This document shows, one piece after another, positions 16,042 through 24,844 of a stretch of 64,000 nucleotides of DNA. Under the pieces are notes generated by a model. It saw only the letters and a program-made list of their open reading frames with translations. It had not been told where the DNA came from and did not search any database. This DNA is from Elusimicrobiota bacterium (lineage in GTDB: Bacteria > Elusimicrobiota > Elusimicrobia > UBA1565), in contig JACPXC010000059.1 in NCBI GenBank assembly GCA_016196755.1, positions 62,001 to 126,000 of the forward strand, in the 5' to 3' direction. Position 1 is the first letter of the stretch. Each line of letters begins with the position of its first letter. The position numbers and the translations under genes are program-made.

Positions 16042-17393
16042 TTGAGCGCCACCAACGGGGCCTCCGAGCGGCGGGACCGCCCGGCCTTGCGCCCGGAGAT
16101 CTCCTCGGCGCAGCGCTTGCCGTCGAGGATGGTCTCCTCCATGAAAGAGTATTTCCAGCCGCCCCAGCGCCCGATCGACCAGACCCCGCGCGAGCGCAGG
16201 TGCGCCATGACGGCGTTCACCGCCGGCGTGCGCGCGCGGTCATAGACCACGTAGCCCTTCTTGATGACGATCCAGAGCTTCTCGACGACACGGTCGGAGG
16301 CCTTGAGGACCCCCGCGCGGCGCAGGCCCGACACGCACTGGCGCTCGAGGACGGCATGGTCGACGGCCTCGCCGGGGCGGCGCGAGACCTCGATGTAGAG
16401 CGAGCTCGTCCCCTTCGGCGCCATGTCCGCGGCGAAGTTGCTGACGAATCCGGCCCGGTAGAACGGGAAGCGGTCCTCGGGGAAGTAGATCCAATGCCGC
16501 TCGGAGATGTTCGCCCGGCCCACCCCGATATTGAGGTTATGGACGTCCACCCAGCGCAGGCGCGCGCGCGCGGCGCGCACCGCGGGCGGCAGGGGCCCCG
16601 CCAGATCGAGGAAGTCGGGCAGCGGCATCGTGTTGACCAGGCGCTCGTAGCGCACCTCGCCCAGCCCCTCGAGGACGGCGGTCTTCTCGGCCAGGTCCAC
16701 CGCCACGACCTTGCAGCCCAGGCGCAGAGCCGGCACCCGGGCGGCCAAGGCGTCGGGCAGCGCCTGGCAGCCGCCGCGGACGGGATAGCGGAAGTGGGCA
16801 TTGTAGCCGAAGAAGCGCTTTTGGTCGACCAGCGCGCCGTAGAGCACCTCCTCGGGTTTGGGGCGGGGTAGGAAGCGCCCCTGCCACTCGGTGGTCAGGC
16901 GGTCGAGCGGGGTTCGCCAGAGCTTCTCGTTGTAGGGGAACATGAACCGCCGCGAGATCCCCTCCCCGAAGGCGGCCAGCGACCAGTCCTTGAAAGACGG
17001 CGAGGCCCCGAGCGTCCGCGGGCGGTAGAGGTTGCGCGCCGCCCCCGCCACGCAGTCGGCCACGGCCTCGCGCGGCAGGCCGAAGGTGTTGGCCTGGAAC
17101 GGATAGCGCGTGTCGGCCCCTTGAGAGTGGATCCAACTGGAGCGCTCGTGGAGGGCGAGGTTGCCTTTGAGGAGGTCGAGGATCAACCCCTTGCCGTAGG
17201 GGTCGTGGAGGTGGAGCAGGTGCCCGGTATGGTCGAAGAGGAATCTCCCCTTGCGCTCGGTGGCCGCCCGGCCGCCGGGCTTGTTTTCCTTTTCGGCCAC
17301 GATGACGCCGAGCGAGCCCAGCCGGCCCAAGTGGTACGCCGTCGAGAGGCCGGCCAGGCCGCCGCCCAGCACGAGGACGTCGGTCTTGATCAC
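16038..17393 (-). CDS. FAD-dependent amine-oxidase-like oxidoreductase
   Basis: This 451-residue protein has an N-terminal FAD-binding Rossmann motif LGGGLAGLSTA (residues 9-19) followed by EKENKPGGRA, the arrangement of amine oxidase, protoporphyrinogen oxidase and UDP-galactopyranose mutase-like proteins. A C-terminal GRWGGWKYSFMEETILDGK segment resembles the second FAD-contact motif. The substrate cannot be told. Its position between a WecA-like transferase and uridine kinase suggests a role in making or modifying a sugar or lipid carrier. Both gene junctions are ATGA overlaps. Confidence 0.8.
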   Translation of the reverse strand: MIKTDVLVLGGGLAGLSTAYHLGRLGSLGVIVAEKENKPGGRAATERKGRFLFDHTGHLLHLHDPYGKGLILDLLKGNLALHERSSWIHSQGADTRYPFQANTFGLPREAVADCVAGAARNLYRPRTLGASPSFKDWSLAAFGEGISRRFMFPYNEKLWRTPLDRLTTEWQGRFLPRPKPEEVLYGALVDQKRFFGYNAHFRYPVRGGCQALPDALAARVPALRLGCKVVAVDLAEKTAVLEGLGEVRYERLVNTMPLPDFLDLAGPLPPAVRAARARLRWVDVHNLNIGVGRANISERHWIYFPEDRFPFYRAGFVSNFAADMAPKGTSSLYIEVSRRPGEAVDHAVLERQCVSGLRRAGVLKASDRVVEKLWIVIKKGYVVYDRARTPAVNAVMAHLRSRGVWSIGRWGGWKYSFMEETILDGKRCAEEISGRKAGRSRRSEAPLVALK

Positions 17394-18430
17394 CGCATAT
17401 CCACCTGGCTGATGAGCCAGGTGATGACCGCGACCCAGATCCCCAGCACGATATAGATCGCCGCCGCCCAGGGTGTGGAGACCAAGGTGACGAGCCAGGC
17501 GCAGACCGACAACACCAGCGAGGCGAACAGCGACAGCGCCACGATCTGCGGGCGTGTGAATCCCATGCGCTCCAGGCGCAGCGCGAAATGGTCGCGCGAG
17601 CCCAAGAACGGCGACTTCCCCTTAGCCATGCGCACGGCCATCACGTAGAACGTGTCGTACATCGGCACCGCGAGGATGAGCAGCGGCGCGTAGACGCCCA
17701 GCGGGTTGACCAAGGTGTATTCGGTACCCAGCGCCAGGGCCGCCAGCGAGAAGCCCAGCAGCATCGAGCCCGAGTCGCCCATGAAGATCTTCCAGCGCGA
17801 CGAGAAGTTCCACGGCAAAAACCCCAACGCCGCGCCCATGAGAGCGGCCGCCGCGAAGTTGACGTAGAGGTCCTCGGAAGGCATGGCGATCAGCCAGAAG
17901 CCCAGAGCCGCGGCCGCGGCCTGCGAGGCGGCCAGCCCGTCCATGATGTCGATGATGTTGACCGCGTTGGTGATGCCGACCACCCACAGGACGGTCAGCG
18001 CGGTACCCAGGTAGTCGGGCGAGAGGAAGTTGATCTGGATGCCGAAGTGGATCAGCGCCGCCGCGGCCAGGGCCTGGACGCCCATCTTGGACTTCCAGCC
18101 GAGGCCCAGGGGCTTCTTTAAGTCGTCGATGACGCCGAGCACGAAGACCATCGCAGCACCTAGGAGCACCGCGCGCAGCCGGTAAAGCGTGCCGGTCGGG
18201 AAGTCCGTGTAGTAGCGCGTGGCCACGAGCGCCCCGGCAAAGCCTATCCAGACCGCCACGCCGCCCAGGGCCGGGACCGCCTTCTTGTGCGTCTTGACCT
18301 CGGTCTCGGGACGGTCGAGCCAGCCCATGCGCAGGGCGAACAGGCGCACCAAGGGCGTCGCCGCGGCCGACAGCACGAAGGCGGTGAAGGCGGCCCGGAC
18401 CAGGAGCTCGATGTGGGAATGGCCTATCAT
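17390..18430 (-). CDS. WecA/MraY-like undecaprenyl-phosphate sugar-1-phosphate transferase
   Basis: The 346-residue polytopic membrane protein moves a sugar 1-phosphate from a UDP-sugar to undecaprenyl phosphate, starting a lipid-linked glycan. Motifs are VIDDLKKP (Asp102/Asp103), NIIDIMDG (Asp161, Asp164) and FMGDSGSMLLG (Asp219), all typical of the WecA/TagO branch. A short SRDHFALRL stands at the usual His loop. The ATG at 18430 lies one base after the upstream stop. The open frame extends further, but only this start begins at the first membrane helix. It is probably the initiating enzyme of the locus. Confidence 0.9.
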   Translation of the reverse strand: MIGHSHIELLVRAAFTAFVLSAAATPLVRLFALRMGWLDRPETEVKTHKKAVPALGGVAVWIGFAGALVATRYYTDFPTGTLYRLRAVLLGAAMVFVLGVIDDLKKPLGLGWKSKMGVQALAAAALIHFGIQINFLSPDYLGTALTVLWVVGITNAVNIIDIMDGLAASQAAAAALGFWLIAMPSEDLYVNFAAAALMGAALGFLPWNFSSRWKIFMGDSGSMLLGFSLAALALGTEYTLVNPLGVYAPLLILAVPMYDTFYVMAVRMAKGKSPFLGSRDHFALRLERMGFTRPQIVALSLFASLVLSVCAWLVTLVSTPWAAAIYIVLGIWVAVITWLISQVDMR

Positions 18431-18431
18431 G

Positions 18432-20426
18432 TCACGGCAGGGCGTAGAGCCCGCAGCGTCCCGGCGACTCGAAGACCGGCGCGAGGACCGCGCCCAGCCC
18501 ATCCCAGACCTGGCGTCCGTGGGCGCTGAAGTCGAATACCCCGTAGCCCGCCAGGCGCTTGCCCTCGCGCGGCACCGACAAGAGGTGGGTGAAGCCCGCC
18601 CCCTTGAGCGCCGCCGCCAGCCCCTCGGGGTCGGCGGCGGCCTCGGCTAGGCGCACGAAGCGGTTGGGCGCCATCGGGGTGGTCACCTCGTGGGGCCGGT
18701 CCAGGTAGTAGCCGCGCTGTTCGCCGACGACGAGCACGCGCGCCGCGGGGTCCAAGTCGCGCCCGGCGGCGGCGCAGGCGTAGTAGTCGAACTTCGCCTC
18801 GAGGAACTCGCGGCGCGACTTAGCGCCCAGGAGGACCTCGAAGGAGCCGAACAGGACGTTGATGTAGAGGAACAGGGCCACGTTGGTCCAGACGAGGAGG
18901 CCGCCGCCGCCGGCCAGCGCCCAGCGCCCGCGCTCACCCAGGCGCTGCCAGCCGTGCCAGACGCCGTTGGCGGCCAAGAGCGAGAGTATCGGCACGAGCG
19001 GCACGAGGAAGCGCAGGACGACCCCGGTCGAGAACCACAGGAGCCAGTGTGCCGCGCAGTAGCCCGCCAAGAGGCCCATCGTCCGGCGGCCCCAGGCCGC
19101 CCAGACCGCCAGCGGGAAGAGCGCCGCGAGCGGCCCCCAGCCCAGGCCGCCCAGCACGTCGGCCCCGCCGCCGTAGCGCGGGGAGCCGGAGGCGGCGAGA
19201 TAGGGGAACTCGAGCATGTCCTTGAAGAAGGAACCCGTCGTGTGGCCGTACTCGGTCAGCACGCGGAAATAGCGCCCGCCGGCGTCGCCCTCCCAGCCCA
19301 TCCCCCAGGCCGGAAAGACCCGATAGAAGAACGGGAAGAACGGGTTGCCGACGAAGACCGCGTTCTTGATGAGCCACGGCGCCCCGGCCAGCGCGGCCAG
19401 GCCCGAGAACACGAGCAGCTCGCGGCGGCGCAGGCGCACCGCCTCGGCGTCGCCGGCGCGCAGGGCCCCGGCCAGGCGCGCGGCCAGGTAGAGCGCCAAA
19501 ACCGCCGGCGTCACGCCGGCGTAGTACTTGGTGCCGACCCCGAGGCCGGCGAAGACAGCCGAGAGCGCCAGCCAGCCGCGCGGCGAGTCGCTCTCGCCGG
19601 CGTTGACGTGCCAGCGCAGGAAAGACAGCACCGACGCCGTGATCCAGAGCATGACCTGCGTCTCGACGTAGGCGGTCGGCGTCAGCAGCATGACGGCGGT
19701 ATGGGTCAGGGTCAGGAGGCAGGCCAAAAGGACGACGACCAGCGGCGCCTCGCGCTTGCCCAGCTCGAAGAGCCACCACAAGGACAGGAAGGCGGCCAGC
19801 CAGCCGAAGAGCTGGGCCAGGATGTCCGAGCCGAGCAAGAGCGAGAGCGCGAAGAGCATCTCGCCGTTCTGGGGGAAGTTCGAGAACACCAGGTCCGGCC
19901 GCGCGAACAACGCGCCGCCCCACGCGTAGTTCTGCGCCAAGGGGAGGTGGTAGACCAGCGAGTCGTAGTGGTGCGGCGGGACCCAGCAGAGCCAAAACAG
20001 GAGGCCGAGCCCGGCCAGGAGCCCGGCGCTCAGCAGCGGCCGGTCCTTCAGGAGGCTGCGGTTGGCACCCAGCGACTTCCAGAGGTCGGCGAGCTCGGTG
20101 AAGCCCACCACCCAGAAGGCCCCGAGCAGGGCGATGACCGCCCAGGACTTGAGCAGGCCGACGGCGGCCAGCAGGAACAGGCCCTGGGTCAGGAGGCCGA
20201 GCCCGAGCGTGGCGCCGACCAGGGTGCGCTCGGACTCCGAGAGGCCGCGCATCTCGAAGCGGCGCAGGAGCAGACGTCCGCCGCCGGCGGCGGTGAAGAA
20301 GACCAGCGCCAGAAGGATGCTGGCGACGAGCCCGGGCACCAGGGCCGCGTGGAAAGCCTGGAAGCACAGGTGCACGCCCAGCGCCGCGACGAGGCCGGCG
20401 GCCAGGGCTAGCCAGCGGTCGCTCAA
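18432..20426 (-). CDS. polytopic GT-C (GT39-like) glycosyltransferase
   Basis: A membrane protein of about 664 residues with a dozen or more hydrophobic helices. After the first loops it carries HYDSLVYHLPLAQNYAWGG and SNFPQNGEMLF, the acidic loop region typical of lipid-sugar-dependent GT-C transferases. It ends in a soluble segment of about 130 residues. The start is assigned to TTG at 20426, overlapping the upstream stop (TTGA) behind an AGAGGGGG ribosome site. The open frame extends upstream inside the GT2 gene, but that part has shadow composition. It probably uses a polyprenyl-phosphate sugar made by the neighbouring GT2. Confidence 0.78.
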   Translation of the reverse strand: MSDRWLALAAGLVAALGVHLCFQAFHAALVPGLVASILLALVFFTAAGGGRLLLRRFEMRGLSESERTLVGATLGLGLLTQGLFLLAAVGLLKSWAVIALLGAFWVVGFTELADLWKSLGANRSLLKDRPLLSAGLLAGLGLLFWLCWVPPHHYDSLVYHLPLAQNYAWGGALFARPDLVFSNFPQNGEMLFALSLLLGSDILAQLFGWLAAFLSLWWLFELGKREAPLVVVLLACLLTLTHTAVMLLTPTAYVETQVMLWITASVLSFLRWHVNAGESDSPRGWLALSAVFAGLGVGTKYYAGVTPAVLALYLAARLAGALRAGDAEAVRLRRRELLVFSGLAALAGAPWLIKNAVFVGNPFFPFFYRVFPAWGMGWEGDAGGRYFRVLTEYGHTTGSFFKDMLEFPYLAASGSPRYGGGADVLGGLGWGPLAALFPLAVWAAWGRRTMGLLAGYCAAHWLLWFSTGVVLRFLVPLVPILSLLAANGVWHGWQRLGERGRWALAGGGGLLVWTNVALFLYINVLFGSFEVLLGAKSRREFLEAKFDYYACAAAGRDLDPAARVLVVGEQRGYYLDRPHEVTTPMAPNRFVRLAEAAADPEGLAAALKGAGFTHLLSVPREGKRLAGYGVFDFSAHGRQVWDGLGAVLAPVFESPGRCGLYALP

Positions 20427-21190
20427 ACGGCCCCCTCTTTGGCCTTGGGCCGAAGTATGCGATGCGTGTAAAGCCCCAGCCGCGCGGCCAGCACCCAGCC
20501 CATGACCCCCAAGGTCGAGAGGCCGTAGACGACGCTGCGCCGGAAGCTGATGGAGGAGGCCTCGTCGAAGTAGCGCGCCGCCACCGGGATGTCGCCCATG
20601 CGCAGGCCGAGGAAAGCGGCCTGATGGAGGAACTGCTGGTCGAAGACGAAGTCGTCGGAGTTGTTCTCCCAGTCGATGCGCTCGAGCGCGCCGCGCGAGT
20701 AGGCGCGCAGGCCCGAGTGCCACTCGCCGAGGTTCTGCCCGGTCCAGAAGTTCTCGAGCACGCTCAGCAGGCGGTTGAAGAGGTACTTCCACCACGGCAT
20801 CCCGCCGGCCAGCGCCTCGGCGCGCGAGCGGATGCGGTTGCCGCAGACCACGTCGCAGACGTCGTCGACGATGAGCCCGGCCAGGTAGGGCACCAGGCGC
20901 GGGTCGTACTGATAGTCGGGGTGGAGCATGATGACGACGTCGGCGCCGCGCGCCAGGGCCTCGCGGTAGCAGGTCTTCTGGTTGCCGCCGTAGCCCTGGT
21001 TGCGGGCGTGGACGATCGTGGCCAGGCCCAGCTTGCGGCTGAGATCGGGCGTGCCGTCCTTGGAGCAGTCGTCGACCACGATGATCTCGTCGGCGACCCC
21101 CGACGGGATCGAGTCGACCGTGCGCTCGAGCGTCTTGGCCGCGTTGTAAGCCGGCATGACGACGACCACCTTCTTGCCTTTCATGCTCAT
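20423..21190 (-). CDS. GT2 family glycosyltransferase (polyprenyl-phosphate type)
   Basis: A 255-residue GT-A fold enzyme. The N-terminal strand VVVVMPAYNAAKTLE, the IIVVDDCSKDGT nucleotide site and HPDYQYDP at the metal site are visible. The C-terminus has a hydrophobic stretch (GLSTLGVMGWVLAARLGLY) that may bind the membrane. The pattern resembles dolichyl/undecaprenyl-phosphate sugar synthases. It lies between two GT-C genes, with an ATGA overlap upstream and TTGA downstream, which fits a donor-making role for them. Confidence 0.88.
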   Translation of the reverse strand: MSMKGKKVVVVMPAYNAAKTLERTVDSIPSGVADEIIVVDDCSKDGTPDLSRKLGLATIVHARNQGYGGNQKTCYREALARGADVVIMLHPDYQYDPRLVPYLAGLIVDDVCDVVCGNRIRSRAEALAGGMPWWKYLFNRLLSVLENFWTGQNLGEWHSGLRAYSRGALERIDWENNSDDFVFDQQFLHQAAFLGLRMGDIPVAARYFDEASSISFRRSVVYGLSTLGVMGWVLAARLGLYTHRILRPKAKEGAV

Positions 21191-22866
21191 CGGGCGCCCT
21201 CGTCGATCCGGTAGACCTTGATGTGGGGGCCGTTGACCCTCCCCTCCTCGGGGAGAAACTCGGCCAGCAGGCGGCCCTGGCGCTCGGTCTCGTCCAGGAA
21301 GCGCCCGACGTCGGGGGTGCCGAAACCGAGGCCCATGCTGCTCAAGACCGCCACCGACGCCCCCGCCGCGCGCGCGGCCGAGAGGCCCGCGGCGACGTCG
21401 AGCGTGTCGCGCGAGGCGTCCGACCACTGCCGGTGCCAGGGGCCGGTGTCCATGTCGCCGGCGTCGCGCTTCATGCGCAGGAGGTCGTAGCCCCCGCCGG
21501 GATGCGACTCGAGCATCAGCTCGTAGTAGCGCGCCCGCGGGTGGCCGGCGGCGCGGGTCCTCTCGAGCAGGCGCGCCACCTGTTCGCGCGAGGAGCGCAA
21601 GGGGGGGGTGTCGGGCTCGGCCCCCAGCACGATGCGCGTGCCGATGGGCAGGTTGGCCTCGATCCAGGTTTGGGCGGCCAGCCGAGTATCGGGCCGGTTG
21701 AGGGCCGCGGCGTAGGCCGCCGAGCGCAGGCCGCCGGGAAACATGATGAGGGCCAGTACCGCCGCGCGCGCCGCCGCACCGGCGAGGCGCGCCCCACCCA
21801 AGGCTTCCACGCCGTGGGCGGCCACCAGGGCCAGGGCCGGCAGCGAGGCGATCAGGTAGCGCGCGGCGCCGCCCTTGTCGGAGAAGGCCAGGAAGCTCAT
21901 CTGGGCCACCGGCGGGGCCAGGAGCATCGCCGCCAGCGGCCGGTCGCGGCGCAGGAGCGCGGCCGCCCCCGCCGCCACCAGAGCTCCGCACAGCCACCAG
22001 GGGCCCGCGAAGGTAAAGGCGTTGGCGAAGGAATGCCAGCCGGCCGGCGCACGAGCGAAGTTTAAAGTCGCGTGGTCAGCCATGTCGCGCGCGAACGCCG
22101 CGTGGTCGAGCAGGATGAACGGCGAGCCGGCGAGGAACGCCGCCGGTATGAGCGCCGCGGCCGAGAGGCCGAGACCCCAGGAGGGGCGCTGACGCCCGTC
22201 CGGGACCAGGCGCCGCACGAGCCAGGCGGTGGCGGGGGCGGCGACCAGCGGGGCCGCGGTGTACTGGGTCGAGACGGCAAGACCCGTCAGGACCCCGGCG
22301 GCCAGAAGCGCCCGCGGGCGGCCGGTGACGAAGTAGCGCAGGGCCGCGGCCCAGGCGCAGGCCGACCAGAAGAACAACAGCGAGTCGGGCTTGGCGGCAT
22401 GGGCCTGCTCGACGAGCGGCAGCGAGACGGCGAGCAGGCCCGCCGCCCACATACCGAGGCGCGCCGAACCGAGCTCGCGCCCGGCCGACCAGACGCGCTC
22501 CAAGGCCAGCACCGAGAACGCCGCCGAGACCAGACGCGCGGTCAAGTAGAAGCGCTCCGGCCGCCAAACGAAGAGCTGGCCGAACTCGCGCACACTGTGG
22601 CGCAGGCCCAAGCCGGACCAGGCCAGGAAGAACAGCCCGAAGGCCCCGAAGAGGGTGTAGAACCAGAGCGAGGGGTACTTGAAGACCCCGGGGTTGAGCG
22701 TCCCGCGGCCCAGCGCCACGGCCATGTTCACGTGGTGCCCCTCGTCGCCATTGAAGAGACCGGGGAAGCCCCAGCCGATGCCCCATAGGCGCAGGCCCAG
22801 GGCGGCCGCCGCCACGGCGCCGGCCAAAGCCAGGCCCGCGCGGTCAAATCCCGCGTATTTTCCCAT
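21187..22866 (-). CDS. polytopic GT39-like glycosyltransferase
   Basis: The 559-residue membrane protein begins with a membrane helix and LGLRLWGIGWGFPGLFNGDEGHH, the acidic motif after helix 1 found in PMT/ArnT-type GT-C enzymes. About ten further hydrophobic helices follow, then a soluble C-terminal part. It would move a sugar from a polyprenyl-phosphate donor in the periplasm. It is the first gene of the minus operon, and its promoter is the palindrome at 22881-22920. With only about 7-8 bases between predicted transcript start and ATG there is no room for a ribosome site. Confidence 0.85.
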   Translation of the reverse strand: MGKYAGFDRAGLALAGAVAAAALGLRLWGIGWGFPGLFNGDEGHHVNMAVALGRGTLNPGVFKYPSLWFYTLFGAFGLFFLAWSGLGLRHSVREFGQLFVWRPERFYLTARLVSAAFSVLALERVWSAGRELGSARLGMWAAGLLAVSLPLVEQAHAAKPDSLLFFWSACAWAAALRYFVTGRPRALLAAGVLTGLAVSTQYTAAPLVAAPATAWLVRRLVPDGRQRPSWGLGLSAAALIPAAFLAGSPFILLDHAAFARDMADHATLNFARAPAGWHSFANAFTFAGPWWLCGALVAAGAAALLRRDRPLAAMLLAPPVAQMSFLAFSDKGGAARYLIASLPALALVAAHGVEALGGARLAGAAARAAVLALIMFPGGLRSAAYAAALNRPDTRLAAQTWIEANLPIGTRIVLGAEPDTPPLRSSREQVARLLERTRAAGHPRARYYELMLESHPGGGYDLLRMKRDAGDMDTGPWHRQWSDASRDTLDVAAGLSAARAAGASVAVLSSMGLGFGTPDVGRFLDETERQGRLLAEFLPEEGRVNGPHIKVYRIDEGAR

Positions 22867-22880
22867 TCTCAGTCGGAAGA

Positions 22881-22920
22881 TTTATAGCAAAATCACGCGG
22901 CCCGTGCCTTTTGCTATAAA
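22881..22920. promoter_or_regulatory. palindromic bidirectional promoter
   Basis: A perfect 12-bp inverted repeat, TTTATAGCAAAA (22881-22892) and TTTTGCTATAAA (22909-22920), brackets a 16-base centre holding a smaller CACG/CGTG repeat. Each arm presents GCTATAAA as a -10 box pointing outwards. The ATGs lie 12 bases (22933, +) and 14 bases (22866, -) beyond the boxes. Neither side has a good -35 box or ribosome site. The AT-rich arms stand out sharply in GC-rich DNA. Confidence 0.6.
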
Positions 22921-22932
22921 ATCCGCGACTAT

Positions 22933-23811
22933 ATGCTGATTTTGGTGACCGGCGCGGCCGGCTTTATAGGGAAAAGGCTCTGCGGCCTGCTCCAGGAGCG
23001 CGCCCACAAAGTGCGCGCCTTGGTGCGCGATGCGGGCAAGCTTCCGGCCGGGACCGAACCGGCTCTGGGCGACCTGCGCGACCCAGAGTCGCTCCTCAAA
23101 GCGGTGACGGGGACCCAAGCGGTCGTCCACCTGGCCGCCTTGAAGAGCGACGAGTCCGACATCTATCAAGTCAACGTCGACGGTTCCAGGGCGCTGGTCG
23201 AGGCCTGCAGGAGCGCCGGCGTGACGCGCCTCGTCAACGTCAGCACGCAGGCCACGCGCATCGGCCGGCGCGGCGACTACGGGGAGTCCAAGGCCCGGGC
23301 CGACGAGCTCATCATGACCGCCGGCCTGCGCGCCACGACCCTCATCCCCAGCCTGGTCTACGGCCCCGACGACCCCGGCGTGTTCGGCAAACTGGCGGGC
23401 GTCGTCCGCTCTATGCCCGTGGTGCCGGTCTTCGGCGACGGGACGACGTTCTACCGCCCGATCCACGTCGACGATTTCTGCTCCATCACCGAGTCCTGCC
23501 TGCGCCTCGACGCGACCGTCGGCAAGACCTACGACGTGGGCGGCCCCGCGCAGGTGAGCTTCGACGGCATGGTCGACGGTATGGCGGCGCATTGGGGCCT
23601 CAAGCGCCTCAAGCTCCACGTCCCCGGCTGGGCGGCGCTGGCCTTGGCCCACGGCCTCAGGCCCTTCTTCTATCGCCCGCCGCTGTCGGTCAGCAACATG
23701 CTGGGGGCCCTCTATAGCGCCGAAGGCGGCGACTACGAGGCCATCGTCAAAGCCACCGGGATCGAGCCGCGGAGCTTCGCGGCCGGGATCAAAGAACTGC
23801 TCCATGGCTGA
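22933..23811 (+). CDS. NAD(P)-dependent SDR epimerase/dehydratase
   Basis: A 292-residue extended short-chain dehydrogenase. TGAAGFIG (residues 6-13) binds the dinucleotide, Tyr116/Lys120 in YGESK form the catalytic pair, and NVSTQATRI holds the Ser/Thr. Segments such as LVYGPDDPGVFG and FYRPIHVDDFC match sugar-nucleotide or complex-I-NDUFA9-like atypical SDRs. Substrate unknown. It is the first gene of a six-gene + operon and overlaps the next by 8 bases. Confidence 0.85.
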   Translation: MLILVTGAAGFIGKRLCGLLQERAHKVRALVRDAGKLPAGTEPALGDLRDPESLLKAVTGTQAVVHLAALKSDESDIYQVNVDGSRALVEACRSAGVTRLVNVSTQATRIGRRGDYGESKARADELIMTAGLRATTLIPSLVYGPDDPGVFGKLAGVVRSMPVVPVFGDGTTFYRPIHVDDFCSITESCLRLDATVGKTYDVGGPAQVSFDGMVDGMAAHWGLKRLKLHVPGWAALALAHGLRPFFYRPPLSVSNMLGALYSAEGGDYEAIVKATGIEPRSFAAGIKELLHG

Positions 23812-24844
23812 GAAGCCCCTCTCGGTGGCCATCGTCGGCATGGGCAAGATGGGGCTGAGCCACGCCGCGATGCTGTCGGTCCTGGCCCCGGGCTCGCTGA
23901 CCGCCTTGGTCGAGGCCCAGAACGCCGGCCATCCCACGCTGCGCAGCCTCGGGCTCCGCATGCCGATCTATGACGACGCCGAGAGCCTGCTGGCCGCCCA
24001 CGCCGTGGACGCGGCCATCATCTGCACGCCGACCTTCACGCATACCGGCCTGACCAAGACCTTCCTCGAGCGCGGGGTGTCGGTGCTCGTCGAGAAGCCG
24101 CTGACCGAGTCCTTCGCGAAGTCCTCGGAGCTGGCCGAGCTGGCGATGAAGAAGGGCGCCATCGCCGCCGTGGGCTACTCGATCGACTACGACCCGGTGT
24201 TCCGCAAGGCCCGCGAGCTGCTGCGCGCGGGGGTCATCGGGCGCCCCCTCAAGTACGGCGCCTGGCTGGAGCACGCCGAGGTGCTGGGCCCCAAGCGCGG
24301 CTGGCTGTTCCAAAAAGCCAAGTCCGGCGGGGGCGTGGTCATCAACCCCGCGCCGCACCTCCTTTATCTGATGCTCGACGCCTTCGGCTTCCCGAAGCGC
24401 CTGTGCGCGAACCTGCGCTCGGTCTGGACCGAGGTCGAAGACGAGGCTTCCGTCGAGCTCGAGTACGAGTCGGGGCTCAAGGGGCTGTTCAAGGCCTCCT
24501 GGAGCGTGCCCGAGAAGCCGGCGCTCGAGCTCTCGCTCTTCGTCGAGGGCGAGCACGGGACCCTGGCGGCCTCCGACGACGACGTCCTGCTCGAGCTCAA
24601 TCGTCCCTCCGGGAACTTCTCGACCGGCACGCACCGCCTGCACCGCGGGGAGCTCGAGAAAGAGGCCGACGGCTTCGAGCTGGCCCCCGCGGCGCACGCC
24701 GCCAACTACTTCCGGCAGGACAAGGAGTTCCTCGACTGCGTGCGCGCGAAGGCCCAGCCCAGGAACTCCTTCGCGAACACCCTGCAGGTCGACCGCCTCA
24801 TCGACGCCATCTACCGTTCCAAGGACGGGGCATGGACCTCCTAG
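23804..24844 (+). CDS. Gfo/Idh/MocA family oxidoreductase
   Basis: The 346-residue product has an N-terminal NAD(P)-binding fold with VAIVGMGKMG (residues 8-17) and the family motif EKP (97-99) holding the catalytic Lys. The C-terminal domain GGGVVINPAPHLLYLMLD carries the expected His. Family members oxidise or reduce sugar rings, such as UDP-sugars at C3. With the preceding SDR it probably makes a modified sugar for the surface glycan. It overlaps both neighbours. Confidence 0.88.
   Translation: MAEKPLSVAIVGMGKMGLSHAAMLSVLAPGSLTALVEAQNAGHPTLRSLGLRMPIYDDAESLLAAHAVDAAIICTPTFTHTGLTKTFLERGVSVLVEKPLTESFAKSSELAELAMKKGAIAAVGYSIDYDPVFRKARELLRAGVIGRPLKYGAWLEHAEVLGPKRGWLFQKAKSGGGVVINPAPHLLYLMLDAFGFPKRLCANLRSVWTEVEDEASVELEYESGLKGLFKASWSVPEKPALELSLFVEGEHGTLAASDDDVLLELNRPSGNFSTGTHRLHRGELEKEADGFELAPAAHAANYFRQDKEFLDCVRAKAQPRNSFANTLQVDRLIDAIYRSKDGAWTS

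Noticed and set aside
18690-20411. A 573-codon + frame opposite the GT-C gene
   Set aside because: The product is a Gln/Glu/Arg/Ala-rich string, the usual shadow of a Leu/Ala-rich membrane protein.
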